This document shows positions 26,189-38,402 of a stretch of DNA of 64,000 nucleotides, in pieces. The translations under genes and the position numbers were made by a program. Origin of the DNA: Albifimbria verrucaria (Eukaryota > Ascomycota > Sordariomycetes > Hypocreales > Stachybotryaceae); NCBI GenBank assembly GCA_020081605.1, contig JAHREC010000049.1:1054001-1118000 (forward strand). Direction: 5' to 3'. Positions within the stretch are counted from its first letter, which is position 1. Each line of letters begins with the position of its first letter. The notes under the pieces were generated by a model. It searched no databases and had not been told where the DNA came from. It saw only the letters and a program-made list of their open reading frames with translations.

Positions 26189-28119
26189 ATGAGCTCCACA
26201 AGCACTTACGATTTCATTGTTGTTGGAGGTCAGTCTTTGTTCATACACCTTTAGAATTGACGCTCACAATATTCCTAGGCGGCACTGCTGGGTGTGTTGT
26301 TGCCGGTCGTCTGGCTGAGAATCCTAATGTTTCCGTCCTCGTGATCGAGGCTGGTATTAGCAACCCTGGCGATATCGATGCCATCACCACTCCTGCCGCA
26401 GCCTTCTCACTGCGAGGCAGCAGGCATGACTGGTCTTACAAGACGGGCATGATTGATCGTCCTGAATACACTCGTATTGAGAAGCCCAACACCCGAGGCA
26501 AGGTACTTGGAGGCAGCTCGTGTCTTAACTACTTCACCTGGATCCCAGGCAGTGCTGCTACCTTTGATGACTGGGCTGCCTATGGTGGTGATGACTGGAC
26601 TTGGGATACCTGCAAGGAGTACCTGTACAAGGTGAGAAAAACATAACAAATATTCGGAAACATATTCGCTAACAGTCTTGCAGCCTGCCAGCTACAAGGA
26701 CGACCGTGGTGAGCACCGACCCGAGCTGAAGTACATCGGTCGCGATGGTCCTCTCCCAGTTTCACACGCCGATATGCTTCCCGAGACCCAGGGTTTCCGT
26801 GACGCTCTCACCAAGGCTTGGGTCAGCAAGGGCGAGGAGCTGACTGACGACGTGCACAACGGTACTATGCGCGGTCTCTGGAAGTGCATCAGCACTGTTT
26901 ACAACGGCAAGCGTTCCTCCAGCTGGTTTTTCCTGAAGGATAAGCCCAACGTCACAGTCCTGTCGCAGACCAATGCGAAGAAGCTGATTATTGAGAACGG
27001 CAAGACCACTGGTGTGGAAGTCATCACACCTGTGGGTGAGCGAACCTTCACAGCCAAGTACGAGGTGGTTGTATCCCTTGGTGTCTACGAGTCGCCCAAG
27101 CTCTTGATGCTTTCGGGTATCGGCCCTAAGGCTGAGTTGACCAAGTTTGGCATCACCCCATTGTCGAATCGGAGCACATCGGCCAGAACCTGCTTGACCA
27201 CCCCATTCTTCCCCACGTCTTCAAGCTCAAGGACGGCTATGGCCTGGACAACCACCTGCTCCGTGCTGGTTTGGAGAAGGATGCGGCAGCCTCGGCTTAC
27301 CGCTGGAAGAACAAGGGTCCTCTGACCAGTGGACTTCTTGAGCTAGTGGGATTGCCTCGTATCGACAAGCAGCTTGAGAAATATCCCGAGTACAACGAGT
27401 ACAAGAAGGCGAACGGAGGTCTTGATCCATTCGGTCCTGCTGGTCAGCCCCACTTCGAGATCGACTTCGTTCCCATGTTCTGCGACGCCTTCCAGTGGCA
27501 TATCCCGACCCCTCCCAAGGGCGACTACTTCACAGTCATCGTTGATCTCCTCCGACCTATTTCTAAGAGCGGCACTGTCACTCTCAAGTCCACCGATCCC
27601 CTTGAGCAGGCCGACATCAACATCAACTTCTTCTCCAACGACCTGGATCTCCTGGCCATGCGAGAGGGTGTCCGCTTCGTTGACGACATCCTTCTCACTG
27701 GCGAGGGCATGAAGGACATTATTGAAGAGGACTACCCTGGGCTATGCCTCGAAGCTCAGACGAGGCTATGCTGACCTTGATCAAGGAGCGATCCCAGACC
27801 GGCTTCCGTGAGTAACCTCTGTGCTTGGTTATATAAATGTCGCTAACTTTTCATGAACTAGACCCTTGTGGAACTGCCCGACTTGGCAAGGACATCGAGC
27901 AGGGTGCTGTCAATTCTACTCTCAACGTATTCGGCGTTGAAAATCTCCGAGTCATTGATGCTTCCATCATCCCAGTCATCCCCGATTGTCGCATCCAGAA
28001 CTCAGTCTACATGATTGCTGAGAAGGTAAGCAACCCTATATATATCAAGTACGAAAAGTTTCTAATTTTTCTCCTAGGGTGCCGATTACATCAAGAAGAG
28101 CTACCCTGATCTCTACTAG
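26189..28119 (+). CDS. GMC-family FAD oxidoreductase
   Basis: GMC enzymes oxidise alcohols, sugars or choline with FAD; many use oxygen and release peroxide. The N-terminus has the FAD-binding Rossmann loop YDFIVVGGGTAGCVVAGRL, split by intron 26229-26278. GKVLGGSSCLNY is the first GMC signature, and LMLSGIGPK is the second. The C-terminus carries the catalytic-site motif HPCGTARLG and NLRVIDASIIPVIPDC. Introns also lie at 26632-26683, near 27808-27861 and at 28026-28077. Frame breaks near 27165 and 27745 are C-run undercalls: corrected, they read TPIVESEHIGQNLLDHP and YPGPMPRSS. There is no signal peptide, so it is probably intracellular. The substrate cannot be told; choline- or aryl-alcohol-oxidase-like relatives are candidates. 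Confidence 0.87.
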
Positions 28120-28849
28120 GCTCATGTGGGAACACTCTAGGGTTTACCGAATGAAACCACGACAAATGATTTAGAATAGGCGTTGGACTTAGACTATTTA
28201 GATTCTTATGCTAGCCGTTTAATGAACTCACATTCACAAACATTAGTTACCATTATCCATAGGCGAAGCTGCCTTGTTGTGTCCTTCTACAACACTCGAA
28301 AACACCACTACTACCTCAACTGATCCAAGCCATCCTAAGAATTCGGTTTAACCGAGATTATGAGATAGTCCAGTCAGTGAATACTGCATCAATTAGCTGC
28401 ACTCAGATAGTTGATGAACAATTTTAAATCCGTAGAATTGGCGCTCTGACTCTCTGACGTACTTCGAATCTAGCACAAAGTAGCCTGAAGGGGTATTACC
28501 CTGTAAGTTTTGGAACGAAATAGGTATTACGTTGGGTTATGTTGTGGCCATGTGGTATGAGTGGCAAGGACGTCAAAGTCACCTCATAACTCTTCTTTAT
28601 GAGACTTAATTGCCTTCTTCTATCCACTTAATTCTGATTATATTTTATTAAGGTCATAGTGTTCCCTAAGCTTTATCTCGCAGGCTACAAATTATGCAAT
28701 TCTTGTCATGCCTTTGTGGAAAAATCATCGTAACTAGATGCTAAAAGTCATGCCACGACAATATGCAACACCCGATGAATCAACTTGTCGCTCACCAAAG
28801 TGAGACCATCTGTCATCTCACCTCTGATTGGCAGGCATTAGCTTCTTCC
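28120..28849. other. Intergenic region between convergent GMC and hydrolase genes
   Basis: About 730 bp, AT-rich, no supported gene. It is likely 3' UTR and terminator sequence for both genes. Confidence 0.4.
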
Positions 28850-29857
28850 CTATGTTTCTGGCAGGCGCTTATCATTAAGAAACTCATTAAAGATCTCATC
28901 CATGTAGTAGATCGCAGATATGTGACCACCCGGAATCATCTTTAATTTCGCTGATTTATAATTCGCTACGAGCCAGGCATTGTTGCTTCCGCCCAGATCA
29001 TCGTCCTCGCCACCGACTACCAGCACGGGCTTTGATGCATGGTCATCATCGAGCGTGGCGGGATCGAAGCCCCAATCAGCGTGGACCACATCAGAGACCT
29101 CGTAGAAGCCATCCCAGGTGCGACATGATCTGACGGCGTCCCTTGCCATTTTGTCGACGAATCCGTCCCGCGTGATGCCTCTCTTTTCTAGGTACTGGGC
29201 TAGCCTATCTTTCTCCTGCGCATCCATTTTATTGAACAGCACGGTGTCGAGGAAGGTCTTGGCACCGTCCAAGGTCTTCATCTTCGATGCAATGACGACG
29301 CTACCGAGTCTTTGCAGGAGATGAAACGGAATCCACTGGGCTGGCGGCCCAATGGAGAACCAGTTGGACCAGTTGAGACTCTTTGTGTAGTTGGTATCGT
29401 ACTTAAACGGCGAAAAGCCCCTAATAAGAGACACCCGCCGATCTTGCGACCGGGAGGAACAGCTCGTAAGGTGCACCATACAACATCTGCGCCTGGACAG
29501 TGCCATACGAGCCACCGGCGAGAAAAATGACATCGTATGCCGCAGTTGGATACAGATGGTCCAGCAAGGCGGCAACATCCCTTGCCAGGGCGACGTGGTA
29601 CGGCTCCGACGCATCGGCGCGGGTGGACGAGTTGCCAAAACCCGGGAGCGTCGGGGCTAGCCAGTGGGCACCGATCTGTTGACACGGGGCGGGCACGTTG
29701 CTGGCGTTTCCTACGCTCATAAGACCAGAGTAGAAGATGATGACGATGCGTGACGCCGGAGGGCCGTTGTGAGCATAGGCAAGCTGGCGACCGCCGGGAA
29801 GGGGAGGATGTGCTCCTCCTCGCCCTTGGACTTGCTGTATGCGTCGGACGCAGACAT
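28850..29857 (-). CDS. Alpha/beta hydrolase
   Basis: The start at 29857 (MSASDAYSKSKGEEEHIL) leads to a classic fold: HNGPPASRIVIIFYSG, LAPTLPGFGNSS, the nucleophile elbow FLAGGSYGTVQAQ, an acid region KPVLVVGGEDDD and the catalytic-His region MIPGGHISAIYY. Two frame breaks near 29795 and 29450 are C-run undercalls (repaired as FPGGRQLAYAHNG and LFPPGRKIGGCLLLGAF). About 335 aa, no signal peptide. It resembles proline iminopeptidase or epoxide hydrolase relatives, but the substrate is unknown. It is convergent with the GMC gene. Confidence 0.75.
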
Positions 29858-30971
29858 TTCGGTGGCGGTTAACGTTGCGGCAAAGTGTGTGTATGGTTCG
29901 TTGAATCGATGGTCATTTTGGAGGGCATCATCGTGGTGTTGGATACCAATAGTTGGTGACCGTATTGGATCGTATAGGTGGGCGATTACGACGCATTGAT
30001 CTCGTGACTTTCTTGAGTCTACTTCAATTGGTGCTGCCTAACGTTATGTATCCTCTGATAAATAGCGACACTTGGTGGAAACAAGCACAACACGGAATGG
30101 GCGTAAGGAAAATGTTGGCCATGATTCGCAGAAATTGGAGGGGAAATATATGCATATAAAATTTAAAGACACAAATATAGCCAGAGCCAAGGGAATCAAT
30201 ATCTTGGAGTGTGTCAACAAAACACTTTGTCTAGATGCTTAGTACCGGGCTTAAAATCAGGTACCGGTTGTTAATAATAGCAGTGGCTCCCGACTTAAGC
30301 TACCTATTCGCAAGTATTTTGACGTAATTAACCACCACTCACTTTAAAGTATTTTTAAGGATCTTGCACAGGTATCCCAGATGAAATGAAACAATCCCAA
30401 GGTCAAGCCTTTTCCACGAAAAAGCCAAGTCCAAAGCCAAGAATCGTCCAGGGTCTTAGCAAAGGACAGCTCCAGGGGTTTAAGCTGCGGGGAAAGCGAC
30501 GTCAAGTATGACATCACACTAGCAAGGGTCCATTCTCTCTCTCCTCTCGTCTCGCCCAACGATCGTGAGATCACGCGTCCCGATTCGGTAGCTTGTCAGA
30601 CAACGCGGCCCATGGCGTCGAATTGGATCGTCGCTTGTCTGTGCCTCTGGCGTCACTGCTTCTCCAGGGATCAACTTCACCGCCACCTCTTGTTGGCTGC
30701 CGTCGGGGCCCTGGACACTCTCGGCACTTGATGGAAGGTGACGGATCGTAGCCCTCGTCGATTCATAAATTGGAGCCTTTGCGTCCTTTCGAAGCTTTTT
30801 CTTGTAAGAGCACCTTTTGCACAGTTAATTGCAAACCCTAGCATGGCACAAGCTCGCCTGTCTTCGTTATTGCCCATATCTCATCAATCCAGCCAATCAC
30901 CTCTATCCATCTTATAGCCAAGCGCCTCTACCGCTTACACAACACACCACTCCTACACACAACCACACAAT
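29858..30971. other. Gene-free divergent region
   Basis: About 1.1 kb between the hydrolase (minus) and the DDRY-repeat protein (plus). No supported gene is seen. The last 60 bp before 30972 are rich in CA and CT, typical of a fungal leader. Confidence 0.4.
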
Positions 30972-31475
30972 ATGCCTTCCTCCTCAGGCCGCCGATCTTC
31001 AAAGACCAAGAACGGTCTCCTCTTTAACCCTCTCCCTTCCCATGCCGACCCTGAGCAACGTACCACCCGCAAGTCCAAGGAGAAGGAATGCGGTGCCTTT
31101 GACTGGACCCCCGGCATCGCCATTGCTCTCCTCGGCGCCCTGACCCTTCTCGACGTGGAAAAGTCCGTTGAGAAAAAGGAGCGCCGAAAGAAAGAAGAAG
31201 AAGAGCGCCAGAAGCGTAGGCACAGCAGCGTGAGCTCCAGTTCCGCTGGGCGAAGCCGATACGGCAGTGGCAGCAGCAGTCGGAGCAGAGATGATCGATA
31301 CGAGGATCGATATGATGACCGATATGATGACCGATACGACGACCGATACGACGACCGATATGATGATAGATATGATGAACGCTATTATGATGATGACCGC
31401 GACAGCCGCCACTCCTACGATAGAGGCTACGATCACCGGGACCGTAGATACTCCAGCCGCCGTGGCAGCTGGTAA
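30972..31475 (+). CDS. Low-complexity protein with DDRYDDRYD repeats
   Basis: The 167-aa protein has a basic Ser/Lys N-terminus and a short hydrophobic stretch (FDWTPGIAIALLGALTLLDV). A charged coiled-coil-like segment (EKKERRKKEEEERQKRR) and a Ser-rich linker follow. The C-terminal half is built of Asp-Asp-Arg-Tyr units and ends in Arg/Asp/Tyr-rich sequence. I know no function. The hydrophobic segment suggests membrane contact. The downstream repeat DNA is unstable by nature and may vary between strains. The CA-rich leader and ATG context support a real gene. Confidence 0.6.
   Translation: MPSSSGRRSSKTKNGLLFNPLPSHADPEQRTTRKSKEKECGAFDWTPGIAIALLGALTLLDVEKSVEKKERRKKEEEERQKRRHSSVSSSSAGRSRYGSGSSSRSRDDRYEDRYDDRYDDRYDDRYDDRYDDRYDERYYDDDRDSRHSYDRGYDHRDRRYSSRRGSW
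31297..31380 (+). repeat. 12-bp minisatellite coding DDRY units
   Basis: Units close to GATATGATGACC repeat about seven times, in frame with the DDRY protein. Units differ only at a few third positions (tat/tac, gat/gac). Confidence 0.75.
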
Positions 31476-32074
31476 GCCTCTAACCCTGGCGAGAGGCGGG
31501 TCAACCATGCATTGTACCAGCGTATGAGAACACAAGAAAAACATGATGTAAAATGGAATTGGGCAAGGGAAGGATCAGCATTTCATTAGACCGGAGTACG
31601 GATGCATTGTGTTATCATGGCGGGACCGGGTAAATGGGATTTGTACGACTGCAAGATGTATGATTAGCATAGACATGACACTGATAACATTAAGATTGCA
31701 ATACATCGTTTCACGCGCTAGAAACCCTCGTGCACATCGGAACCGCCAATTGCTATTCTGTGACATGATAGCCTTAGGACTAAAGCCACATCCACCACTC
31801 TTCCCATATTTTCCAGTTGCCATGAAAGCTACATCTACCGATACCTTTCCGTTCTTTACAATTTCATAGAAATCTATACACAAGATGTTACACCGCCACA
31901 AACATCTGCGGACACCGCCGAACCATGGTCCTAATCAAAACGCCGTACCATCCCTTTGCCGAGCCATCCTCAGTCCAGAGGTAAATGGGCTTAATAAGTA
32001 GTCATGTAAACATCATTAAGTGTGGTAAGTTTACACATATCAACAAACTGAACAGGGGTACACAACCCTTCAGC
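31476..32074. other. Intergenic region, 3' side of DDRY and TM9SF genes
   Basis: About 600 bp between convergent genes. No supported coding region; presumably two 3' UTRs. Confidence 0.4.
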
Positions 32075-34320
32075 TTAATCCACCTTGATTGCCCTGTAAA
32101 ATGGTTAGCCTTGTTTCAATCAACAGCACTGTCTCCAACAAAACTCACCCATAGATACGACGGACAAAAGCATACGCGCTGAGGAAGCCCACCGTTCCTG
32201 TCAACAGTCCGTACACGCAGCAAGCCATGAAACTGTACGCAAAGAACAGCACGCTGCTCGCGAAACCGCTGATATGGAGCCTGAAGAAGTAGAACCACAC
32301 CGAGTAGGCAAATATCCATACCGAGCTTCCGCCTCCTACCAGGAACGACTGCCACCACCAGTGGTAGTTCTCCGAGCTCAGCTGCAGGTAGATGGCCACC
32401 ATGGTCACCTCAGCCACTGTGACGATGAGCATCAGAGAGACTGCCGCCATGAAGCCAAAAACATAGTAGTACCCGCTCTTGTCTTGCCATACTGACTGGA
32501 AAACGAACACGAGCTCCAGGAAAATGACCAAGAATGGAAGTAAGCCGGCCAAGATGATGGATTGTAACAACTTCGTGTGCCACGCCTGTTGCGGGATCGG
32601 GCGAGGCACTGGGAGGTCTTGGCTGGGTGTTCCCATGCACCAGCCTTGAGATATCCATAGTGAGATCCCGCATACACTAGAGGCACTTGTACACAGAGCC
32701 ACAGCGCAAGAATGCCCACCAACGTGCCGAATGGGATCGCGGTGCTTGATGCCTGTGCCCAGACAAACAAGTTCAGGACGAAAACAAGAATAAACAGAAG
32801 GCCAGGGAAGAGCGTGGCTGTGACAATGGAGTTCAGCCTGTAATCCTTCCCATCGAAGCTCTTGAAGACCCGTGCGGAGAAATAGCCCGAGAAGAGACCG
32901 GCGAAAATGAAGAGGCCGACGCCTACGCTAATGAAGCCACCACGGAAGCTTGGGTTAAGGACGCCAACGGCGCTCAAAAACACGAGGCCCAATGCCATGA
33001 ACAACAGCTGCATGCCCGAACCCACGAGCGGTGCCAAGAAGAACCCGTACTGAGGCGGTCGGAACACATCGGCGTGCAGTAATTTCCAGCCTGTGACATC
33101 TTCAATGCCTTCGCCCTCGTCGGAATTATCCGCATTTTCTTCATCATCAGCGCTTTTGCTGAGGAGGCCATGCGTGTTTTCCTTCGATGTCTTGCTCTTC
33201 TTGAGGCGGAACATACCATCCTCCAAAGATGAGTTACCGTACCGCTTGATGTCATCCCGAACCGTTTTGGTCAGAATGAACATGACAAAACTCGTGAGAA
33301 CACCACAGATAATGAAGGAGTTTATGAGAGAGAGCCAATGAATGCGAGAACCCTCCTCCTGGTTGACAAAGTAGAGATCCCAGCGATGAGCCCACTCGAT
33401 AGTGTCGTCCTTGCGGAAGTACACAGAATAAGTGAAGGGGATGGAGACGGCATCGTCTTCATCGTCGCCCTCGGTAACCCCAGCGGAGTGGCTAGACGAT
33501 CCATCAAGAGATGCCAAAGTTTTATTATAATCGGTCACTTCAAATGGCTGCTCGATGTTCTGCATGTCTGCGGCGCAGCCTTTGCTATCCTTTTTGTTGT
33601 CCGGTCCAATGCTCTTAGGGTATACCTCAAAGGCAACTATAACCTTTTCACCGCGTTCACCGGCGCGACCAGGAGCTTCGCGATAGCGGAGCACGATGGT
33701 ATGGTGGTTGTTGAGATAGTAATGAGTTTTGCCGTCAACGGTAGAGTATTCAGAATAGCCGAGCTTGAAGCCGGAAGCGTAGTACTTCTTCGTTTTGTCG
33801 ACGGTGACAAAGCTGGTAGCACCAGGCAGATTGTCGACGATCCACTCGGCGACATAGCCATCAGCGATCATCTCCTTTGTGCGTTGTAGGTCATCGCGTG
33901 TCACCTTCCTGGTGCAAAGTGTGTTACATGCGCTATCCTCGGCCATGGACAGCTGAATATCAGACACCACGATTCGGTCGCCTCGTAAGACCTCTCCAAT
34001 GTTTAACGGGATGCTCTGCCCACTTAACAGACCGTTGCCGGCGTGGCGTTTGCCGTCTGGTGGACAGACGAAGGGAAGGTCGTAGTACGCATACTGCAGT
34101 TGTGTATTATCCGAATAGACCTTGTTCACGAGAAGTGGAATCCGCTCTTTATCTTTATAGCTCCTGATGGACCAACCTGTAGAAGCGCGATTAGCGAATC
34201 TGGTGCGGTCAGACCTGGCGCATTCATGGAAGCCTTACCAGGGATATAGAAAGCTTCGACGGGGCATAGTAGCATGAGAGACAGGAGGCCCTCGAGGCCA
34301 GCTCTCAGTGTGCCGACCAT
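32075..34320 (-). CDS. Transmembrane 9 superfamily protein (nonaspanin, EMP70/TMN type)
   Basis: TM9SF proteins sit in the Golgi and endosomes and affect protein sorting and adhesion. The start at 34320 gives a signal sequence ending in AFYIPG. An intron (about 34170-34225) joins G to WSIRSYKDKERIPLLVNKVY, the family's luminal start, with YAYYDLPFVCPP. A long luminal domain and nine spans follow. GYLKAGAWEHP and the SENYHWWWQSFL segment are typical. After the last intron (about 32093-32148) the protein ends RRIYGAIKVD, whose KVD end is the COPI-binding Golgi-retention signal of the family. A frame change near 32610-32650 is a likely sequence error. About 710 aa. Confidence 0.88.
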
Positions 34321-35939
34321 GGCTATTCGATTCGAGAGTCGCGATTTTGGGAGTGACGTGGCTTTAGTTGGACTTGTTCAGGAAGATTATATGCTGTCGG
34401 GGCTCGGTCCAATTCGGTGTCCCTCGTAAGAGACAATGACCGCCGTTGCTATCGCCTGACAGAACAAAGTCGGCAGTACGAGCTAGGGCAAACACATTCG
34501 CAATCCGGAGCCAACAGCTTGGAGTGGCTCGGCGCTACGTTGCCTGGTTCCAGCCGACCAGGAGCCTAAGAAACGTTGGTGTCGAGGCAAGGGGTTCTGG
34601 AGATTGTTCTCGTATCGGGCGGAAGAGCGAATGGAATCGGCACCACACCGGCGCGCTGCTGGTCGAAGATGCGGTGCGAAAGTCGCGAGAAGGCGTGTCG
34701 TGGATTAAATGGGGCGATGGTGCAGTTGAAGCAGAGCTTCGCGCTCGTTGAGGAAAGGGAAGGGAGCCAAGTTGAGTTGAGGTTGGAGCAAGAATTACAG
34801 TGGAGCCTGGCTGGCTCTCAGGCTACGTAGTATCGTTAAGGCTTGGGTGGAGCCTCATGCGGATTTACGGGGAGCTGCTGCCACCCGTCTAGCGCCTTGG
34901 CACCACCAGCTCCTTTTTTACCCTGCGAGCTACCGATATCCGTATAATTAGTCTGAAGGCCACTTCATCCATTCTACGTGGACTTTGTTTCGTCTGTGTA
35001 TATTTGCACTTTATCTCATGTTCTACCACGCCACCCCATCTAGTGGAGCAGATGAGAGGCCAAACAAAAAGGATATGATAAAAATTTTTATAGAGATATT
35101 TGAGGAAATTAAATCAGGAGATTGGTAGACGCTGAATTCGCATTGGCGCTATGGTACAGAGTACACAGGGAGTAGATCGTCTTTTACAAGATATATTTTG
35201 CCGTTTTCGGTGTATTGCTATTTACAGCCAATGCTGTCCCCTTTCCTCTTTGGGAAATGTCACGTCGAGAGCGATTTCTGCCACCAAGTGGCTACGTTTG
35301 CAGATACTCGCTCACGTATAGATTCACTCATAGCCAGTTAGTCCTGCGATCACTCCGATCAATCCTCCCTGCTTCCCATGTCCGACATCCATCCTCGCTT
35401 ACATCCAACTGATTAGTCAATATCCACTACCTACGTCTGGGCCAATAAACAAAGACCTCGTATTCTTTCAAGACAATATGCAATCAAATTCCTGCCAGCT
35501 GTTTCACTTTATTTGTTATGTGCTCACCATGACAGAAACTGCAAGTGGTCATACCGAACACTGCCTCTTGGAAATTAGGTCTACCACGAGCTCGTAACAA
35601 TCCCTCCGGTCATGCGCCATGCCCTGCTTCGCGTAACAACACATTGGACCAACAAGCATCTGGACAGGCTTGACAAGACGCTGCAGTCAAATTATGCGGA
35701 AGCTAACTTGGATTTGGCGTGAACCTTGGAATGATCCAAGAAGAGATGAGTGCAAAACAAAGTTGTATTAGCCACGTGGCCACAGGCTGATTCTTCAACG
35801 TCCAAATTCAATATTCAGGTAAATCAAGAATTTCATGTGATAATCTCCATATCTATCAAAATACATCCCAACTTAGTAGCTTACCTTCGGGGTGAAATCT
35901 CACAAGTGAACCACTCGCCATGCGCCTTGTCTACGTCTG
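34321..35939. other. Gene-free region upstream of TM9SF
   Basis: About 1.6 kb with only short unsupported frames. It should contain the TM9SF promoter. No repeat, tRNA or transposon was recognised. Confidence 0.4.
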
Positions 35940-37318
35940 TTACTGAGGAGGTGGTGGATAATTTATCCTGGGCCCATAATGAGAATTGAAATCGAAGTCA
36001 TTCCTGGTATCCTCACTCAAATAGTCGGATTGAGCCTCATCGTCTACAAACCCTGTAGTCATCACCACGTCGCCACTGCCTTGTGGGGTATAAGGACTTA
36101 CCGCTTGGTCATTCTCAGGAAATTCACCACTAAAAGATGGCGTGGACTGGATGGCGGTGTTTCCAAAAACAAACCCTTCCGCAGTGGCTGAGTTTGGAGG
36201 AGTTGTAGGAACTGTATGCAACTGGGCCGGGGTCACATAAGCAGGCGGGTTCCATAACTGTGGGTCGACAACGAGAGGAGCTGGCGGCGCTCGAGACACT
36301 CTTGTACGACTTTGCCTTGTGGCAGGCGCTGGTTGCGGCTGTGTAGCTGAAGGTATTCCGAGACTTCGTGAGTTCTGCTGATCTTGTTGAGGTTGACGTC
36401 GTTGAGAGCTTTGCCCATTAGCTGGTACAACAACAGGTGCCGGTTGCGGCTGTGGAGCTGAAGATATTCCGGTATTCTGTGAGTTCCGCTGATCTTGTCG
36501 GCGTTGACGTCGTTGGGAGCTTCCTCCGTTAGCTGGTGCAACAACAGGTGCTGGCAATCTATCATACGATACCCCGAGAAATGTCGCCAATCTCAAAGGC
36601 ATTACCAGGTTAGGCACTGCTGCTACTTGAGCCGTTTCATCCACTGGTTCCGTTGTTTCTGCTGGTGTCTCCTCTGGCCTTATAAGATGCGATACTCTAA
36701 GAGTGTCCGCTAATCTCGGAGGGAGAGTCGACAAAGGACCTCTTGTTTGAGTCAACATATTTCCAGTCGACGATTGTTGTGCCCGGGGTCGCCTTGGTCT
36801 CTGAGAGCTTACCTGACCAGGCCCCGATGTTCTATTTAAACCTCCATTTACGGACCCGGGGTCTGAAGACTTGTAGATGATCCTGCTACCCCACTAGGTG
36901 GGATGTTGGAAGGCCCTGCTTCCTCTGTAGGTTGTTGTGTAGGTTGTTCTGTAGGTTGTTGTGTAGGTTGTTGTGTAGGTTGTTGTGTAGGTTGTTCTGT
37001 AGGTTGTTCTGTAGGTTGTTCTGTAGGTTGTTCTGTAGGTTGTTCTGTAGGTTGTTCTGTAGGTTGTTCTGTAGGTTGTTCTGTAGGTTGTTCTGTAGGT
37101 TGTTCTGTAGGTTGTTCTGTAGGTTGTTCTGTAGGTTGTTCTGTAGGTTGTTCTGTAGGTTGTTCTGTAGGTTGTTCTGTAGGTTCTGTCCTAACTGGTC
37201 TTGAGACCTCGTTAGCTGGCTTCGACGACTTCCTACCCTGCAGTTGAGCAGACTCTGCTGCCTCTATTGCCTTGCGAGATGGGCGACGAAGTCGTTGAGA
37301 TGTTCGCCTGCCAGTCAT
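35940..37318 (-). CDS. Disordered protein with a PTEQ/PTQQ repeat array
   Basis: The start MTGRRTSQRLRRPSRKAIEA at 37318 is very basic. It leads into about 22 PTEQ or PTQQ units, then a Ser/Pro/Gln-rich region. Two 37-aa repeats follow (beginning APVV-PANG and ending PQPQP), then an acidic, Pro-rich tail. A frame break near 36855 lies at a CCCC run; one base joins the two halves into about 458 aa. No folded domain is visible and I do not know its function. The basic start could bind nucleic acid or direct it to the nucleus (inference). The repeat numbers are likely polymorphic. Confidence 0.6.
36325..36556 (-). repeat. 111-bp tandem duplication inside the disordered gene
   Basis: Two imperfect copies encode the 37-aa modules of the disordered protein. 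They share the segments coding for PANG, SSQRRQ and PQPQPAP. Confidence 0.75.
36925..37185 (-). repeat. 12-bp minisatellite, about 22 units, coding PTEQ
   Basis: The plus-strand unit is TGTAGGTTGTTC. It repeats nearly perfectly for about 260 bp. The units nearest 36925 carry TGT in place of TCT, turning Glu into Gln (PTQQ). The array stays in frame with the host gene on the minus strand. The other five frames are also open here, as expected for such a repeat. Confidence 0.9.
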
Positions 37319-38402
37319 TTTAGATTTTGGTAAGTTGGTTTTTGGGAGTTATCTTACTGTTGGAAGACTAATACATGGGGGCGGTCGGTTGCTTTTATAC
37401 AACAGTTCTGCTGCTTCCAATCGATGCCATCCATGAGTTGGATATCTCATAATGGATCTTCTGGTGTTCGGTGAATCAAGAAATGAAGTGAAAAAGACGT
37501 TCGAACAAAGGAATCTTTGTTGTAGTGTACATTATTGTTGATTATTCAATCTTGGAACAAGTTACGGAACCTGTCTACCTTTCACCTTCATTGTGGAGTT
37601 TAGAACAATGGTACAAAAGATTTCTCTTTTATAGGGTCGGATAAACAAGTAAAAGAGTCCCCGTTGCAAATTTTGGAGTTCTTTGGCAAATGAGTCCCCA
37701 GTCGAAAGCAAACGGTGGAAACCATAAGAAGCAATATTGTAAGTAATTGAACAGCCAGGTCATCTCTTCTAGCGGTAAAGTGATAGCGTCTGTACCGTGT
37801 TGTGTTGCCTTGGTTTTCTCGAGTTTGTACCTTGCCAAAGAGCAAGGGCGTTCAAGATCAAGTCTCAAAGCGCTCAAGACCCCAGCAAACGCCCTCAAAA
37901 TCCAACCCTTTGACCACATTAGATGCGAGAAGCATCAACAACCGGGCGCCAGGCCCGACTGAAAATCAGGCAGACGAGAGCTACACAGACCAGGTTGCGT
38001 TGTGACAAGTGTGATGTAGCCATTTGTAGACAAGCTAAATGCTGGAACTTCTACCACAGGCACATTAATAGAAAGCCAATGCTCCTCGATTTTCCTTGAC
38101 TTTGATTGGACCAGATCCATGTCCATTATACCCATGCTGCCTACGCACTACCGAGGAGATAGGAGGCATCACGCTATCAAGGGATGCAGAAATGCCCAAT
38201 GAGGCTGACAAGAGGCGCTGCCCAACATGAATCTAGCTCGAGCTACTGGACGATTCACTTCCATCAGTTCTGACAAGATTGCGGAGTGATCTTGCTATTC
38301 CGTTTGCAGCTCTCTCACCGGCTAATTTTAGTCCTTCCTGTCGTTCAGCCACTATCAATTTCAGATCAAGGAGGCTCTAGCTGGACGTCAATAATATTTA
38401 AT
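37319..38402. other. Gene-free divergent region
   Basis: About 1.1 kb between the disordered protein gene (minus) and the large membrane protein gene (plus). Short open frames overlap on both strands and none is supported. Confidence 0.4.

Noticed and set aside
30999..31544. Minus-strand frame rich in Val/Ile
   Set aside because: It is the antisense of the DDRY repeat; its hydrophobic content comes from the repeat's complement.
36925..37185. CRISPR-like array
   Set aside because: The 12-bp units have no spacers, sit in frame within a gene, and the organism is eukaryotic.
36903..37247. Long plus-strand frame of repeated Cys-Val-Gly-Cys units
   Set aside because: It is the antisense reading of the 12-bp TEQP array. 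A 12-bp repeat without stops is open in many frames. The minus frame has proper non-repeat ends and a start.
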